Assembly: GCF_036924645.1 (NCBI RefSeq)
Contig: NZ_JAZHRX010000001.1
Location: forward strand, 4,367,501 to 4,431,500
DNA from: Bradyrhizobium sp. AZCC 2176
GTDB taxonomy: Bacteria > Pseudomonadota > Alphaproteobacteria > Rhizobiales > Xanthobacteraceae
Direction: 5' to 3'
DNA length: 64,000 bases
Below the pieces are notes generated by a model. The model was not told the origin of the DNA. It saw nothing but the letters and a program-made list of their open reading frames with translations, and did not search any database. A program made the position numbers and the translations under genes. Below, in pieces: positions 7,895-16,822 of the stretch (positions are counted from its first letter, which is position 1; each line of letters opens with the position of its first letter).

Positions 7895-8947
7895 ATGCGT
7901 TATGCAGCTTTCGTTGCCGCCGCGCTCATACTGATCCAGCCGGCGCAGGCAGAGAAGACGCCGGAAGTCGATACGCGCGCCTCGCTCGGCGTCGTCCAGC
8001 AATGGATTTATAACTACCGGGCCAAGCCGGACTATGCGCATGTCCCGGCGGCCGTACGCGTGCTGTTTCATGCGCAGACATTCAAGGAGCCGGAGAACGC
8101 CGGAATCTATCTCGGCTTTGTCGCGGGTGCGATTGGCTCGAACCCGGCCAAGGCCGAGCAGCTCATTGCCAGTTTCTTTCCGGTCCGACCGGAAGACGAA
8201 TGGGTGATCGTCCGTGCCATCGCCTATTCGGGCCTGCCCGACTGGAGAAACGTTCTGCGCCGGGTGGCACCACGAATGCCGGGGCGGCGGGTCATGATCG
8301 ACGCCTACCTCGCGGGCAAGCTGCCGACCTTGACCGACATCCCGCTGGAGGAAGTAAAGCCCGGCATGATGGACAAGCTGCGCGGGGCATTCACCAAGAA
8401 TCCCTTCGCCAAGGACGAGCGCAAGCTGAACACGACGCTGACGTTTGCGAGCAACCAGGATTTGCTCGATACCCTGTGGGGCTACTATTTTGCCACCGGC
8501 TCGCATGTGCCGATCCAGCGCATCATCCAGATGCTGCCGTGGAGCAAGAGCCGCGACACGGTCGACAAGCTGACGGTCGGAAGCATGGCGCGCTACACAT
8601 TGGCAAGCTATGCGATCCGCGATGCCAGCTTGCGCCAATATCTCCGCAGCGAACTTGCCAGACAGCCGGTGGCGGTCAAGGCACCGCTCGCCGAGGTGGT
8701 TGAGGCGGCAGACACGGTGCAGATTGCAGCGCTCCGCAAGGATGCGCTCGCCGCCGTGGATGAACTCAAGACCAGGGGCTCCGATAGCCGCCGCGATCTC
8801 AGCTTCTGGGGCCAGGTCGGGGTGGGCGCGGTGGCGCTCGGTTGTGTCTCTGCGGCTGCGTTAGGGCAGGTCGCGGTCGGCATTCCCTGCGTGATCGGCG
8901 GTTCGGCCTCGCAGGGATTGCTGTCGTTCTGGGAAAAGCAGCAGTAA
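7895..8947 (+). CDS. Exported protein of unknown function
   Basis: 350 residues with a clear signal peptide (about 1-19, cleavage after PAQA). The body is mostly helical. A hydrophobic Gly/Ala stretch near the C-terminus (VGVGAVALG onward) could be a membrane anchor. I do not recognise the family. AGGAG six bases upstream supports this start over the in-frame ATG at 7820. The gene is divergent from the BamA-like gene with about 240 bp between starts, so the two may share a regulatory region. A role in the envelope is inferred from export and neighbourhood only. Confidence 0.7.
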   Translation: MRYAAFVAAALILIQPAQAEKTPEVDTRASLGVVQQWIYNYRAKPDYAHVPAAVRVLFHAQTFKEPENAGIYLGFVAGAIGSNPAKAEQLIASFFPVRPEDEWVIVRAIAYSGLPDWRNVLRRVAPRMPGRRVMIDAYLAGKLPTLTDIPLEEVKPGMMDKLRGAFTKNPFAKDERKLNTTLTFASNQDLLDTLWGYYFATGSHVPIQRIIQMLPWSKSRDTVDKLTVGSMARYTLASYAIRDASLRQYLRSELARQPVAVKAPLAEVVEAADTVQIAALRKDALAAVDELKTRGSDSRRDLSFWGQVGVGAVALGCVSAAALGQVAVGIPCVIGGSASQGLLSFWEKQQ

Positions 8948-8968
8948 TAGACAAACCACCGCCGCGGC

Positions 8969-10534
8969 TCATTCCAGCCCGGCGCGGCGAAAGCCTTCGA
9001 GATAATGTTCGCGATCAGCGTCCAGCTTCCACGGTAACTGCGTCGCGATCCAGGCGAGCGAAATATCAGGCTGCGTCCGCCGCAACTCGTGGAGCGCGGT
9101 CCGGGCGAGTTCGATCTGGCCGGTCATGCCGGCCGCGACCGTCAGCACCCGGTAGGCGCCGGTGAGGTCGCCGCGCTGGCGAGTCGCTTCCTGCGCCAGT
9201 GCAATCGCTTCCTGATAGTTTCTTCCGACGAACTGGGCGTAGGCCGCAACGCCGTAATAGATCGCGGAAGAGGGATCGCGCGGGCTCTGGCGGATGGCGC
9301 GCTGCGTCGCCGCATAGGCGTCCGTCCACCGCCCGGTATAGGACAGCGCCAAGGCATAGTATCCCTGCGCCAGCGAGAAGTTCGGGTTGAGCTGGAGCGC
9401 CAGTTCGAACTCGGCCAGGGAACGGTCGAGCCGGCGTGTGGAGAAATACACGCTGCCAAGCGCCGTGTGGGCCCAGGCATCCTCGCTGTCGGCGGTAATC
9501 GCCGCCAATGCCGCCTGCTCGGCGACGGGTGCTGCAGTTGCAAGATCGGTCCAGCCCAGATGCACGCCGAACATATGGTTGGTCGCGAACAGGGCCAGCG
9601 CCTGGCCGTAATCCGGATCGATCGCAATCGCGCGCTCCAGCAGCGCCTGCGCGGCGAGGCTGTCAGGCTTTGTCACCCGCCAATGATGCGACAACGCGCG
9701 CATCACCAGATCCCACGCGTCCACGCTGTTGGGCGGCTTGCGCCGGCTGCGAAAGTTCTCCGCCGCGTAGATCTGCGGCTCGATCGCGGTGACGATGGCG
9801 TCGGTGATCTCGTCCTGCACGGCAAAGACGTCGGTCAGGTCGCGGTCGTAACGCTCCGCCCAGATATGACTGCCCGTTGCGGTGTCGTTGAGCTGGGCCG
9901 TGATGCGCACGCGATGGCCACTCCTTCTCACACTGCCTTCGACCACGTAGCGTACGCCGAGCTCGGCGGCAATCTGCTTCATCTGGACCGGCTTTCCCTT
10001 GTAGGTGAACGACGAGTTGCGCGCGATCACGAAGAACCAGCGCAATTTCGACAGCGCGGTGATGATGTCTTCGCTGATTCCGTCGGAGAAATACTCCTGC
10101 TCACGGTCGCCGCTCATATTGTCGAACGGCAATACGGCTATCGCCGGCCGGTCGGGCAGCGTTAGTCCCGGACGCGGTTGTTCTGTTTCCACCTGCAAAG
10201 CAGCCTGTGCATCGCATGGCCCGTTCACGGCGCCGACGAAGCGAATCCCCTTGCGTGGAATAGTGCGAATGAGCCGCTGTTCCTTGCCGTTGTCGCCGAT
10301 CGCGTTTCGAGCGGCGTTGATCCGGCTGTCCAGCGTCGAGTCCGAGACGATCCGTCCTCCCCACACCAGCGCAATGAGATCATCCCGGCTGACGACGCGG
10401 TCGCGGTATTTCAACAGGTGAACCAGCAAGTCGAACACTTGCGGCTGCATCGCAATCATCTCGCCGCCACGGCGCAGCTCTCGAAGATCGGTGTCGAGGA
10501 TGTAATTGTCGAAGTTGAATTTCACGTGCCCCAT
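8969..10534 (-). CDS. CadC-like winged-helix regulator with TolB-like and TPR domains
   Basis: 521 residues from the ATG at 10534; a TTG at 10549 is a weaker alternative. Residues about 5-95 form an OmpR/PhoB-type winged helix (QPQVFDLLVHLLKYRDRVVS, then IRTIPRKGIRFVG). The middle has the TolB-like adenylate-cyclase-associated segment AVLPFDNMSGD and YFSDGISEDIITALSK. The C-terminal half is built of TPR repeats, including DAWAHTALGSVYFSTRRLD. This architecture is common in Bradyrhizobium, and its signals are mostly unknown. No transmembrane helix is visible between the DNA-binding and TolB-like parts, so unlike CadC it is probably cytosolic. It is convergent with the exported-protein gene. 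Confidence 0.82.
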   Translation of the reverse strand: MGHVKFNFDNYILDTDLRELRRGGEMIAMQPQVFDLLVHLLKYRDRVVSRDDLIALVWGGRIVSDSTLDSRINAARNAIGDNGKEQRLIRTIPRKGIRFVGAVNGPCDAQAALQVETEQPRPGLTLPDRPAIAVLPFDNMSGDREQEYFSDGISEDIITALSKLRWFFVIARNSSFTYKGKPVQMKQIAAELGVRYVVEGSVRRSGHRVRITAQLNDTATGSHIWAERYDRDLTDVFAVQDEITDAIVTAIEPQIYAAENFRSRRKPPNSVDAWDLVMRALSHHWRVTKPDSLAAQALLERAIAIDPDYGQALALFATNHMFGVHLGWTDLATAAPVAEQAALAAITADSEDAWAHTALGSVYFSTRRLDRSLAEFELALQLNPNFSLAQGYYALALSYTGRWTDAYAATQRAIRQSPRDPSSAIYYGVAAYAQFVGRNYQEAIALAQEATRQRGDLTGAYRVLTVAAGMTGQIELARTALHELRRTQPDISLAWIATQLPWKLDADREHYLEGFRRAGLE

Positions 10535-10667
10535 CGCATTTTTTCTCAAGAAACAATCAAGTCCGTCTCATGATGAGATCAAGCGTCAGGCAAAGTCCTG
10601 GTGCCATTCTCCGTGCATCCTGCCAAAATCGGGAGTTGCAACCTATTTCCCGTAGCGGAGTCATATC

Positions 10668-11442
10668 ATGACGGAAACCCAAGCCATCGGCCGGGCGATG
10701 CCCGGCAATCCAATACTAAGATTCACTGCATTTCTGTTCGGCGGTGTGGCCTATCTCACATTTCTGTTGACGATTCTGTACGCTATCGGCTTCGTATCGG
10801 GGCTCATCGTGCTGAAGGCGATCGATACCGGCGCGAAATCGGGGATGTTCGAAGCAATTGCCGTCAATCTCGCGCTGATGTCGTTGTTTGCCATTCAACA
10901 TAGCGTCATGGCGCGTATATTATTCAAACACTGGTGGAGGCAGTTTATTCCAAGGTCTGTCGAGCGCAGCACCTATGTGCTGTGCGCAAGCCTGACGCTT
11001 CTGTTGCTGTTCTGGCAATGGCGGCCGATGCCGGCCGTCTCTGGAACGTCCAGGAGCCGGAAATGGCCATGATGATCGCCACACTGTCGTTCATTGGTTG
11101 GGTGATCGTGTTCACGAGCACCTTCCTGATCAATCATTTCGAACTGTTCGGATTACATCAGGTCGCCAACAATCTCGTCGGCCGCGAGATGCCGGCGCCC
11201 GTCTTCCGGACGCCGCTCTTCTACCGTTTTGTCCGGCACCCGATCTATCTCGGCTTCATCATCGCCTTCTGGGCGGCTCCGACGATGAGCGCCGGGCATT
11301 GTTGTTCGCGGCGGTGACCACGGCCTACATCTTCGTCGGTATAGCGCTCGAAGAGCGCGATCTCGTCGGCATGTTCGGCGACGAATATCGCCGTTATCGG
11401 AAGCGCGTTTCCATGCTATTCCCCCGGCGCGGGCCGGCCTGA
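10668..11442 (+). pseudogene. mddA: Methanethiol S-methyltransferase (MddA/NnrU-like), broken by two frameshifts
   Basis: Three overlapping frames together encode one membrane methyltransferase. Frame 1 (10668 to about 11038) has four hydrophobic segments and ends in [11 protein letters not shown]. Frame 2 (about 11040-11297) continues with LWNVQEPE and carries [15 protein letters not shown]. Frame 3 (about 11299-11442) continues [19 protein letters not shown] and ends at a family-like C-terminus. Both joins are explained by loss of one base each, near 11040 and 11298. The family methylates methanethiol to dimethyl sulfide in the membrane. All motifs are otherwise intact, so this is either a very recent pseudogene or two sequencing errors. 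Confidence 0.7.
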
Positions 11443-11467
11443 TCACTTCTCAATTAAGGAGGCAGAA

Positions 11468-11893
11468 ATGATGAAGCATACCGGAAGCTGTTTTTGCGGT
11501 GCGGTCGAGGTCCAGGTCACGGGTGCGCCGGAAGGAATGGGTTATTGCCATTGCCGTTCCTGCCGTTCGTGGTCCGGCGGGCCGGTGAACGCGTTCAGCC
11601 TTTGGAAGCCGGAAGCGGTGCGGATAACGGCCGGGGCGCAACATGTCGCGACGTTCGAGAAGACCCCGATGAGCCAGCGAAAGTACTGCGCGGAGTGCGG
11701 TGGTCATCTGATGACTAATCATCCGACGCTCGGACTGGTCGATGTCTTTGCCGCAACCCTTCCGACGCTCCCCTTCACGCCCGGCGTGCACGTCAATTAC
11801 GCCGAGACGGTGCTGCCGATGCGGGATGGGCTGCCCAAGCTGAAGGATTTCCCCGCCGAGCTTGGCGGCTCCGGTGAGATGATCGCCGAGTAG
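11468..11893 (+). CDS. GFA-family (glutathione-dependent formaldehyde-activating-like) zinc protein
   Basis: 141 residues with the three zinc-binding Cys clusters of the GFA/CENP-V fold: CFCG near residue 8, CHCRSC near 27 and CAEC near 74. The family includes glutathione-hydroxymethyl adduct enzymes, but most members have no proven substrate. AAGGAGG just upstream gives a strong start; a second ATG one codon later is possible. It follows the mddA remnant by 25 bp in the same direction, and a strong hairpin terminator lies about 70 bp after its stop. Confidence 0.8.
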   Translation: MMKHTGSCFCGAVEVQVTGAPEGMGYCHCRSCRSWSGGPVNAFSLWKPEAVRITAGAQHVATFEKTPMSQRKYCAECGGHLMTNHPTLGLVDVFAATLPTLPFTPGVHVNYAETVLPMRDGLPKLKDFPAELGGSGEMIAE

Positions 11894-12211
11894 GAAAGAG
11901 GGCTTCTACAGCCGCAACGCGCAGCGAACATCGTTGGTGGTGTCAGTTCAGCGATAAGGCGCCGCTCGCCTGCCGGACCAGACCGGGGGGCGGGCGGCGT
12001 CTTTTTGGGGGACCGTGCAGTCGTGTCCGGGCCTGCAGCGCGGAGGGTAATACCGCAGCCCCGCGTGCGGTGCTTAAGAGCTATGTCAGCGACAGGTCCC
12101 GCCCTGCAAAATCGGGGTTTGGCGTTGCCCGGCTGGTTCCGGTAAGAAAAGCCTTGAAGCTGCCTGTCGTGGCGAGAGCCTTCGTTTCGCCAGGCAGAAT
12201 AACAAGAGGAA
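11894..12211. other. Intergenic region with a terminator
   Basis: About 320 bp without a gene. The first part holds the terminator at 11958-12006. The rest should contain the promoter of the CoA-transferase gene, but I see no confident promoter boxes or operators. Confidence 0.5.
11958..12006 (+). terminator. Rho-independent terminator after the GFA gene
   Basis: A long GC-rich hairpin (left arm from GGCGCCGCTCGCC, right arm to GGCGGGCGGCGTC, CCGG/CCGG at the top) is followed by CTTTTTG. Confidence 0.7.
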
Positions 12212-13504
12212 ATGCCGGAGATGACTGCCAGACCGCAATTGCCGGAGCGAACGCCGCGCGGAGTGGGTGAACCGACTGCGCTGAATGGCCTGCTGGTCGT
12301 TGACTTCACCCGGGTCGTTGCCGGCCCGGCCTGCACGCAAACGCTGGCCGATTTCGGCGCCGAAGTGATCAAGATCGAAAACCCCGACGGGGGCGACGAT
12401 ACCCGCCATTATGAACATGCGGACATCGGCGGCGAGAGCGCGGCCTTCCTCAGCCTCAATCGCAACAAGCGCGGCATTGCGCTCGATTTCAACAATCCCG
12501 CGGCGCTCGAAGTCGCGCGCGCACTGATCGCGAAAGCGGATGTCGTCGTGGAGAATTTCTCCGGCGGCGTGATGAAGAAGTTCGGGCTCGACTATGCGTC
12601 CGTCGCGCCGACCAATCCGAAGCTGATCTATTGCTCAATCTCGGCCTATGGCCGCAACGGCGAGTTCGCCTTGCGTCCGGGTTTCGATCCGATCACGCAA
12701 GCCGAAAGCGGCTTCATGTCGCTGAACGGCTTTCCGGATGGCGAGCCGGTGCGGACCGGTCCGCCGATCGTCGACATGGCGACAGGCATGTCGGCGTGCA
12801 ACGCGATCCTGTTGGCCCTGATCGCCCGCGACCGGCTGGGCCGCGGCCAGCAGGTCGAGGTCGCGCTAATCGACACCGCCGTGTCGATGACCGGGTTCTA
12901 CGGCATGGCCTACCTGATCAGCGGCGCGAATCCGGGCCGCTTCGGAAATTCGCCGAACGGCTCGCCCACGGTCGGCGTCTATCAGGCATCCGATGGGCCG
13001 CTTTACATGGCCTGCGCCAACGACCGCCTGTACCGCCGACTCGTGGTGGACGTGCTCGATCGGCCGGACCTCGTCACCGATCCCGAGTTCGCCCACAGGA
13101 AAAACCGAACCGCCAACAAGGAAAAGCTGCGCGCCATCATCGCCGGTATCTTTGCCAGCGACAGCCTTGAGCACTGGATGGCAAAGATGAAGAAGGCCAA
13201 CATACCGGTCGGCTATCTGCGCACCGTAGAGGAAGGTTTCAACGCGCCGGAAGTGCGCGACCGCCATCGTCTCAGCCGGATTCCGCATCCGACTGCGGGC
13301 ACCGTCCCCAATATTGAAACGCCGCTGCACATGAGCTTGACGCCAACCGTCGATCCCGTGGCGGCGCCGCTGCTCGGCGAGCACACTAGGGAAGTGCTCC
13401 GAAAGACCCTCGGCTATGATGAGCGGCGTATCGCAGGGCTGGCCGAGGCGGGGGCTTTCGGGAACGGCGGGCAATACGGCCTGAGCGGCGCTGATCAGGT
13501 TTGA
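12212..13504 (+). CDS. Family III CoA-transferase (CaiB/BaiF type)
   Basis: 430 residues covering the full family length. The N-terminus has the family signature VVDFTRVVAGPACTQTLAD (29-47) and FGAEVIKIENP. The catalytic Asp is Asp188 in PPIVDMATG. The C-terminal dimer-swapped domain is present (PVGYLRTVEEGF). These enzymes move CoA between acyl-CoA and a free acid such as formate, oxalate, carnitine or succinate; the substrate cannot be read from sequence. AGAGGA upstream supports the start. The alpha-hydroxy-acid dehydrogenase gene follows 175 bp later in the same direction, so the pair may handle a hydroxy-acid and its CoA thioester. Confidence 0.85.
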   Translation: MPEMTARPQLPERTPRGVGEPTALNGLLVVDFTRVVAGPACTQTLADFGAEVIKIENPDGGDDTRHYEHADIGGESAAFLSLNRNKRGIALDFNNPAALEVARALIAKADVVVENFSGGVMKKFGLDYASVAPTNPKLIYCSISAYGRNGEFALRPGFDPITQAESGFMSLNGFPDGEPVRTGPPIVDMATGMSACNAILLALIARDRLGRGQQVEVALIDTAVSMTGFYGMAYLISGANPGRFGNSPNGSPTVGVYQASDGPLYMACANDRLYRRLVVDVLDRPDLVTDPEFAHRKNRTANKEKLRAIIAGIFASDSLEHWMAKMKKANIPVGYLRTVEEGFNAPEVRDRHRLSRIPHPTAGTVPNIETPLHMSLTPTVDPVAAPLLGEHTREVLRKTLGYDERRIAGLAEAGAFGNGGQYGLSGADQV

Positions 13505-13571
13505 TGATTTGCGCCGGCCGCGATGATAGGGTTTCTGGTAGCTTCGCAGGATTCTCCACCCAGATGCATCT

Positions 13572-13600
13572 TGCAAACGAATAACATCCCTGCGTTTGCA
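13572..13600. promoter_or_regulatory. Inverted repeat upstream of the alpha-hydroxy-acid dehydrogenase gene
   Basis: TGCAAACG (13572-13579) and CGTTTGCA (13593-13600) are perfect 8-bp arms with a 13-bp spacer, centre to centre about two helical turns. No T-tract follows, so an operator is likelier than a terminator. The cognate regulator is not evident. Confidence 0.4.
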
Positions 13601-13679
13601 TGAGGCCTAACCTGTTTCAAAGCGGTAGCTTTTCTCGTTTATCTACGGCTAATGTGCCGCCAAACGGGAGAGAAGCAGC

Positions 13680-14813
13680 ATGAATGAGGGGACCCCCATA
13701 CGGCCGTCGAGGAATGTCGAACTCGGCGCCAGCGGTGAAGAATTCCAGAATCTCCACGAATTCATCCGAAAAGCCCGCTCCCGACTCAACCAGAATGCAT
13801 GGGACTATATCGTTGGCGCCTCGGAGACCGAGACCACCATGCGTCGCAACCGCATAGCGCTCGACGAGATTGCATTCCGGCCCCGTGTGCTGAGGAACGT
13901 CGCCCAGGTCGACGCCTCTACCGAGGTCTTCGGTCGCCGGCTGCGTTTGCCTGTCATGATTGCGCCGGTTGGCGCGCTCGAGATTTTCGATCCAAATTCA
14001 GGCGCCGCTGTCGCGCGCGGCGCGGGGCAGTTCGGCGCCGCTCACATGTTGAGTTCGGTGTCCGAGCCGGGGCTTGAGGGCACCGCCAAGGCCGCACCCG
14101 ATGCGTTGCGCATCTACCAGCTCTATGTCCGTGGCGACGACGCCTTTGTCGAAGATATTGTCAGCCGCACCGTCGACAACGGTTATGCCGCTTTCTGCCT
14201 GACGGTCGATACCGCGCATTACAGCCGGCGCGAGCGTGATATCGCCAAGCGGTATGTCCGCGAAAGCCGTATCCGGGCCACCGGGGGCGACTTCCAGAAG
14301 GGGCTGGAATGGCGGACCGTGAAGCTGATCAAGGACAAGTATAAAATTCCGCTGGTGATCAAGGGGATTGCGACGGCGGAAGACGCAGCGATCGCGCTCG
14401 ATCATGGCGTGGATTGGATCTATGTGTCGAACCATGGCGGCCGCCAACTCGACCATGGACGAGGGGCGATGCACGTCTTGCCGGAAATCGTCAACGCCGT
14501 TGCCGGCCGTGCCAGGATCATGGTCGACGGTTCGTTCTGTCGCGGCACCGACATCGTGAAGGCGATTGCCTCGGGCGCCGATCTGGTCGGCATCGGCCGC
14601 CTGCAATGCTGGGCACTCGCGGCCGCAGGCGAAGCCGGCATCACGCGGATGCTGGAACTGTTGGAAGATGAGGTTATCCGCTGTCTCGGGCTGCTCGGCG
14701 TCACCCGCCTTGCCGAACTCGACAAGTCTTACCTGCATGCGGCGACCGCGACGAATCCGCCGAGCGTGTTCAGCGCCTTTCCGTTGCTGGATATCGAGCC
14801 CTATCGCTATTGA
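13680..14813 (+). CDS. FMN-dependent alpha-hydroxy-acid dehydrogenase (LldD/lactate oxidase family)
   Basis: 377 residues with the complete TIM-barrel family signature. IAPVGAL (95-101) binds FMN, Lys228 lies in PLVIKGI, and the catalytic His252 and Arg255 are in SNHGGRQLDHG (250-260). The phosphate-binding part is DGSFCRGTD (283-291), then VGIGR. Family enzymes oxidise lactate, glycolate, mandelate or similar 2-hydroxy acids. The classical active-site Tyr of the YIDGGAED region is present as DYIVGASETE. GGGAGAGAAG upstream supports the ATG. It may be cotranscribed with the CoA-transferase gene. Confidence 0.85.
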   Translation: MNEGTPIRPSRNVELGASGEEFQNLHEFIRKARSRLNQNAWDYIVGASETETTMRRNRIALDEIAFRPRVLRNVAQVDASTEVFGRRLRLPVMIAPVGALEIFDPNSGAAVARGAGQFGAAHMLSSVSEPGLEGTAKAAPDALRIYQLYVRGDDAFVEDIVSRTVDNGYAAFCLTVDTAHYSRRERDIAKRYVRESRIRATGGDFQKGLEWRTVKLIKDKYKIPLVIKGIATAEDAAIALDHGVDWIYVSNHGGRQLDHGRGAMHVLPEIVNAVAGRARIMVDGSFCRGTDIVKAIASGADLVGIGRLQCWALAAAGEAGITRMLELLEDEVIRCLGLLGVTRLAELDKSYLHAATATNPPSVFSAFPLLDIEPYRY

Positions 14814-14977
14814 GAAGGGGCGGCCGCGCCGGTCGTTCGCCTGAAGCCAGCCCTGTCATTTCCGGAGTTAATCGCTCGTCAGGGAACCTGAACGGGCATC
14901 TCCGCATTATCTGGTGCGCCAAGGATGGCGCCGCCCAAACACGAGTCTAATCTCCATGGTCAAGTAGTCGCAGGCGA

Positions 14978-15184
14978 ATGGCAGAAAATCCCTTCGCTCA
15001 ATTCAGCCTCGAGAAAGCAATCGATCTTCGCTGGACGTTGCGGGATATTCAGGCTCGCCGGCTGAAAATGTCGCCGGTGAGCGAGGAAGATCTGAGGACA
15101 TTGACAGGCCTCGGCCTGGTCGAAGTGCGCGACGAAGGCCTCGTGCTGACGCCGGCCGGAACGGCCGTACTGAACGGGTCGTGA
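14978..15184 (+). CDS. Small hypothetical protein (68 aa)
   Basis: A 68-residue protein with a mixed helical profile and a C-terminal SEEDLRTLTGLGLVEV stretch followed by LTPAGTAVL. It looks like a small winged-helix-like unit (helix then beta-hairpin), but no family is assigned. GCAGGCG precedes the ATG. Its stop abuts the convergent small zinc-ribbon gene. Confidence 0.5.
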   Translation: MAENPFAQFSLEKAIDLRWTLRDIQARRLKMSPVSEEDLRTLTGLGLVEVRDEGLVLTPAGTAVLNGS

Positions 15185-15373
15185 TCAGCGCGTCTTCAGG
15201 AAGCTCTCACCGGAGTCGCAAGGTGTGCAGCGGTAGGTCAACACGTCGTAATGCTGGTCGCGCGGCTCGATCATCGCCAGCCGCATCTGCGCACCGCATT
15301 TCATGCAAGGCATTTCTATGCTGGTTTGAAACCGCGTGCAGGTTGGCGTCGGCCGAAACGTTTGCAGCATTTT
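15185..15373 (-). CDS. Small zinc-ribbon protein
   Basis: About 62 residues from the chosen ATG at 15373. Two Cys pairs, MPCMKCGAQM and YRCTPCD, form a probable zinc ribbon in the C-terminal 45 residues. The frame is open upstream to 15484 and the start is uncertain; a shorter start at the MPCMKC methionine (15313) also works. The function is unknown. Confidence 0.45.
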   Translation of the reverse strand, partial: KMLQTFRPTPTCTRFQTSIEMPCMKCGAQMRLAMIEPRDQHYDVLTYRCTPCDSGESFLKTR

Positions 15374-15661
15374 ATCCCCATGTCCCAAGAGAGACTTAAA
15401 ACCAGAGACGCCACGCCACCGACAGTCGAACCTGACCGAATCACTATGCCACACTGTTGCCACCATTGGAATCGGGCACCGCACCCGTAGGGCTACGGGC
15501 CGCGGGGAAGGAAATCATTCCTTAGGCCATTCGTCGGGCTTTGGGCCGGCCGGCTGCCGATGGCCGACGAGGTCCATGCGCCGGCGGGCCTCGGTCCAAT
15601 ACGCCGCAGACGCAGCCGGGAATTGTGCTAACCTGCCAAAGTCGACATTGGAGAAGCGACC

Positions 15662-16015
15662 ATGACTGAACCGAAACTCGAAGTCCCGGCCGAGCTGCGC
15701 GATCTGGCCGAGAAAACCATCGATCAGGCGGAAAAAGCGTTCGGCATGTTCTTCGATGCCGCCGGCAAATCCATGACGTCGATGCCCGGCGCGGGTACGG
15801 AAATTTCCAAGCAGGCGCTATCGTTTACCGAGCAAAATATGAAGGCTGCGTTCGAGCATGCTCGAAAGCTGGTTCACGCGACTGACCTTCAGGAAGCCAT
15901 GCGGATCCAGTCTGAATTCCTGCGCAGCCAGTTCACCAACGCCGGCGAACATATGCGTCAGATCACCGGCGGCGTCATATCGGCCGCAAAAGATTCGACG
16001 AAAGGCAAATTCTGA
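15662..16015 (+). CDS. Phasin family protein
   Basis: 117 residues, almost wholly amphipathic helix. It begins with VPAELRDLAEKTIDQAEKAF and includes EFLRSQFTNAGEHMRQIT, both typical of Phasin_2 proteins. Phasins coat polyhydroxyalkanoate granules and set their size and number. GGAGAAGCGACC before the ATG is a good start context. No PHA synthase gene is in the window, so the link to PHA rests on family only. Confidence 0.85.
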   Translation: MTEPKLEVPAELRDLAEKTIDQAEKAFGMFFDAAGKSMTSMPGAGTEISKQALSFTEQNMKAAFEHARKLVHATDLQEAMRIQSEFLRSQFTNAGEHMRQITGGVISAAKDSTKGKF

Positions 16016-16024
16016 GGACGCGCG

Positions 16025-16282
16025 CTAACGGCGGCGTGCGATCGCGACACCGAACAGAAAGGCGACGAACAAGCTGGCCAGCGGCGCTTCGCGGGTAATC
16101 GCGCTGATGGTCGCGAGCGGCATTCCCGGCCGCCGTGCCGCCGCAATCGCGTCGCTGAGACGACCGACCGCGATTTGCAGCGCGGCAGACACTTCCGTCA
16201 GCGTTCGCGAAACATCGGTTGCCGTGTCGATGGCGCGTTCCGCCATACCGGGCTGTGATGGCTCTGATGGTTCGAAGTTCAC
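16025..16282 (-). CDS. Small inner-membrane-anchored protein
   Basis: 85 residues from a GTG start; an ATG at 16246 is an alternative. A helical N-terminal part is followed by a C-terminal hydrophobic anchor, PLASLFVAFLFGVAIARRR. The layout resembles ElaB/YqjD (DUF883) proteins that tether to the inner membrane by the C-terminus, but the similarity is architectural. It is convergent with the phasin gene, with 9 bp between stops. Confidence 0.55.
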   Translation of the reverse strand: MNFEPSEPSQPGMAERAIDTATDVSRTLTEVSAALQIAVGRLSDAIAAARRPGMPLATISAITREAPLASLFVAFLFGVAIARRR

Positions 16283-16459
16283 GTTCTGTTACTCGGTCGC
16301 TCGGCATTTGCCGGCAACGGCTGATGTCCTGACAATACGCAGGCAGGATATTTGTTCCAGGAGTCATCTGTTCCCGAGTCATCGCTGTTGGATCGATGAG
16401 GGAACTTTCGTCGTCGTCGGGGTTTATTTTCGTCAGAGAAAATCACTGCGGATTTTCAA

Positions 16460-16744
16460 ATGGCGAGGCATTTGGCGGAAGATCGTTTGAATCGACGTGG
16501 TGGCGCGCCGTTGAAGGTTGCGATTGCGGTCGCGGTTCTCGGCGTACTCGGTATGCTGATCGTCGACCATGGGCCATGGAACAGGCCGAAGGTACAGCCG
16601 GCCTTTATGGCGAGTTATAGCTCCACGGGCGAGGCTGCCCGGGCAGCCGGTGCACAGGTGATGCCGACCGAACAGAAGCTGCAGGTGGAGCCGGAGCCAC
16701 CCGTGCCAAAGCCCGTTCACCCGGTTAACCCTACGCCGCCGTAG
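16460..16744 (+). CDS. Small single-pass membrane protein with Pro-rich tail
   Basis: 94 residues. One hydrophobic helix (about residues 19-35, VAIAVAVLGVLGMLIV) is followed by a periplasmic-looking tail ending in a Pro/Val/Glu-rich stretch (EPEPPVPKPVHPVNPTPP). The family is not recognised and there is no strong ribosome binding site. Confidence 0.5.
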   Translation: MARHLAEDRLNRRGGAPLKVAIAVAVLGVLGMLIVDHGPWNRPKVQPAFMASYSSTGEAARAAGAQVMPTEQKLQVEPEPPVPKPVHPVNPTPP

Positions 16745-16753
16745 AGCGCACGT

Positions 16754-16810
16754 TCGACTCGTCGGGCAAATCACCGGCATAACGGCATCATCACAGAAAT
16801 TCGCGGGCTT
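16754..16810 (+). repeat. Dispersed promoter-like repeat, copy R1 (degenerate)
   Basis: Shares GTCGGGCAAATCACCGGC, ATAACG and CATCATC with copy R3, in the same order and spacing, and keeps GCGGGCTT. The left arm of the terminator hairpin is lost and the -35-like box is TCGACT instead of TTGACA, so this copy is probably inactive. Confidence 0.6.
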
Positions 16811-16822
16811 CGAACGAGCGCG

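Noticed and set aside
15500..15640. Minus-strand frame with coding-like sequence (AAYWTEARRRMDLVGHRQPA)
   Set aside because: There is no usable start codon upstream and it runs into the phasin start region. It may be a remnant, but a gene could not be supported.
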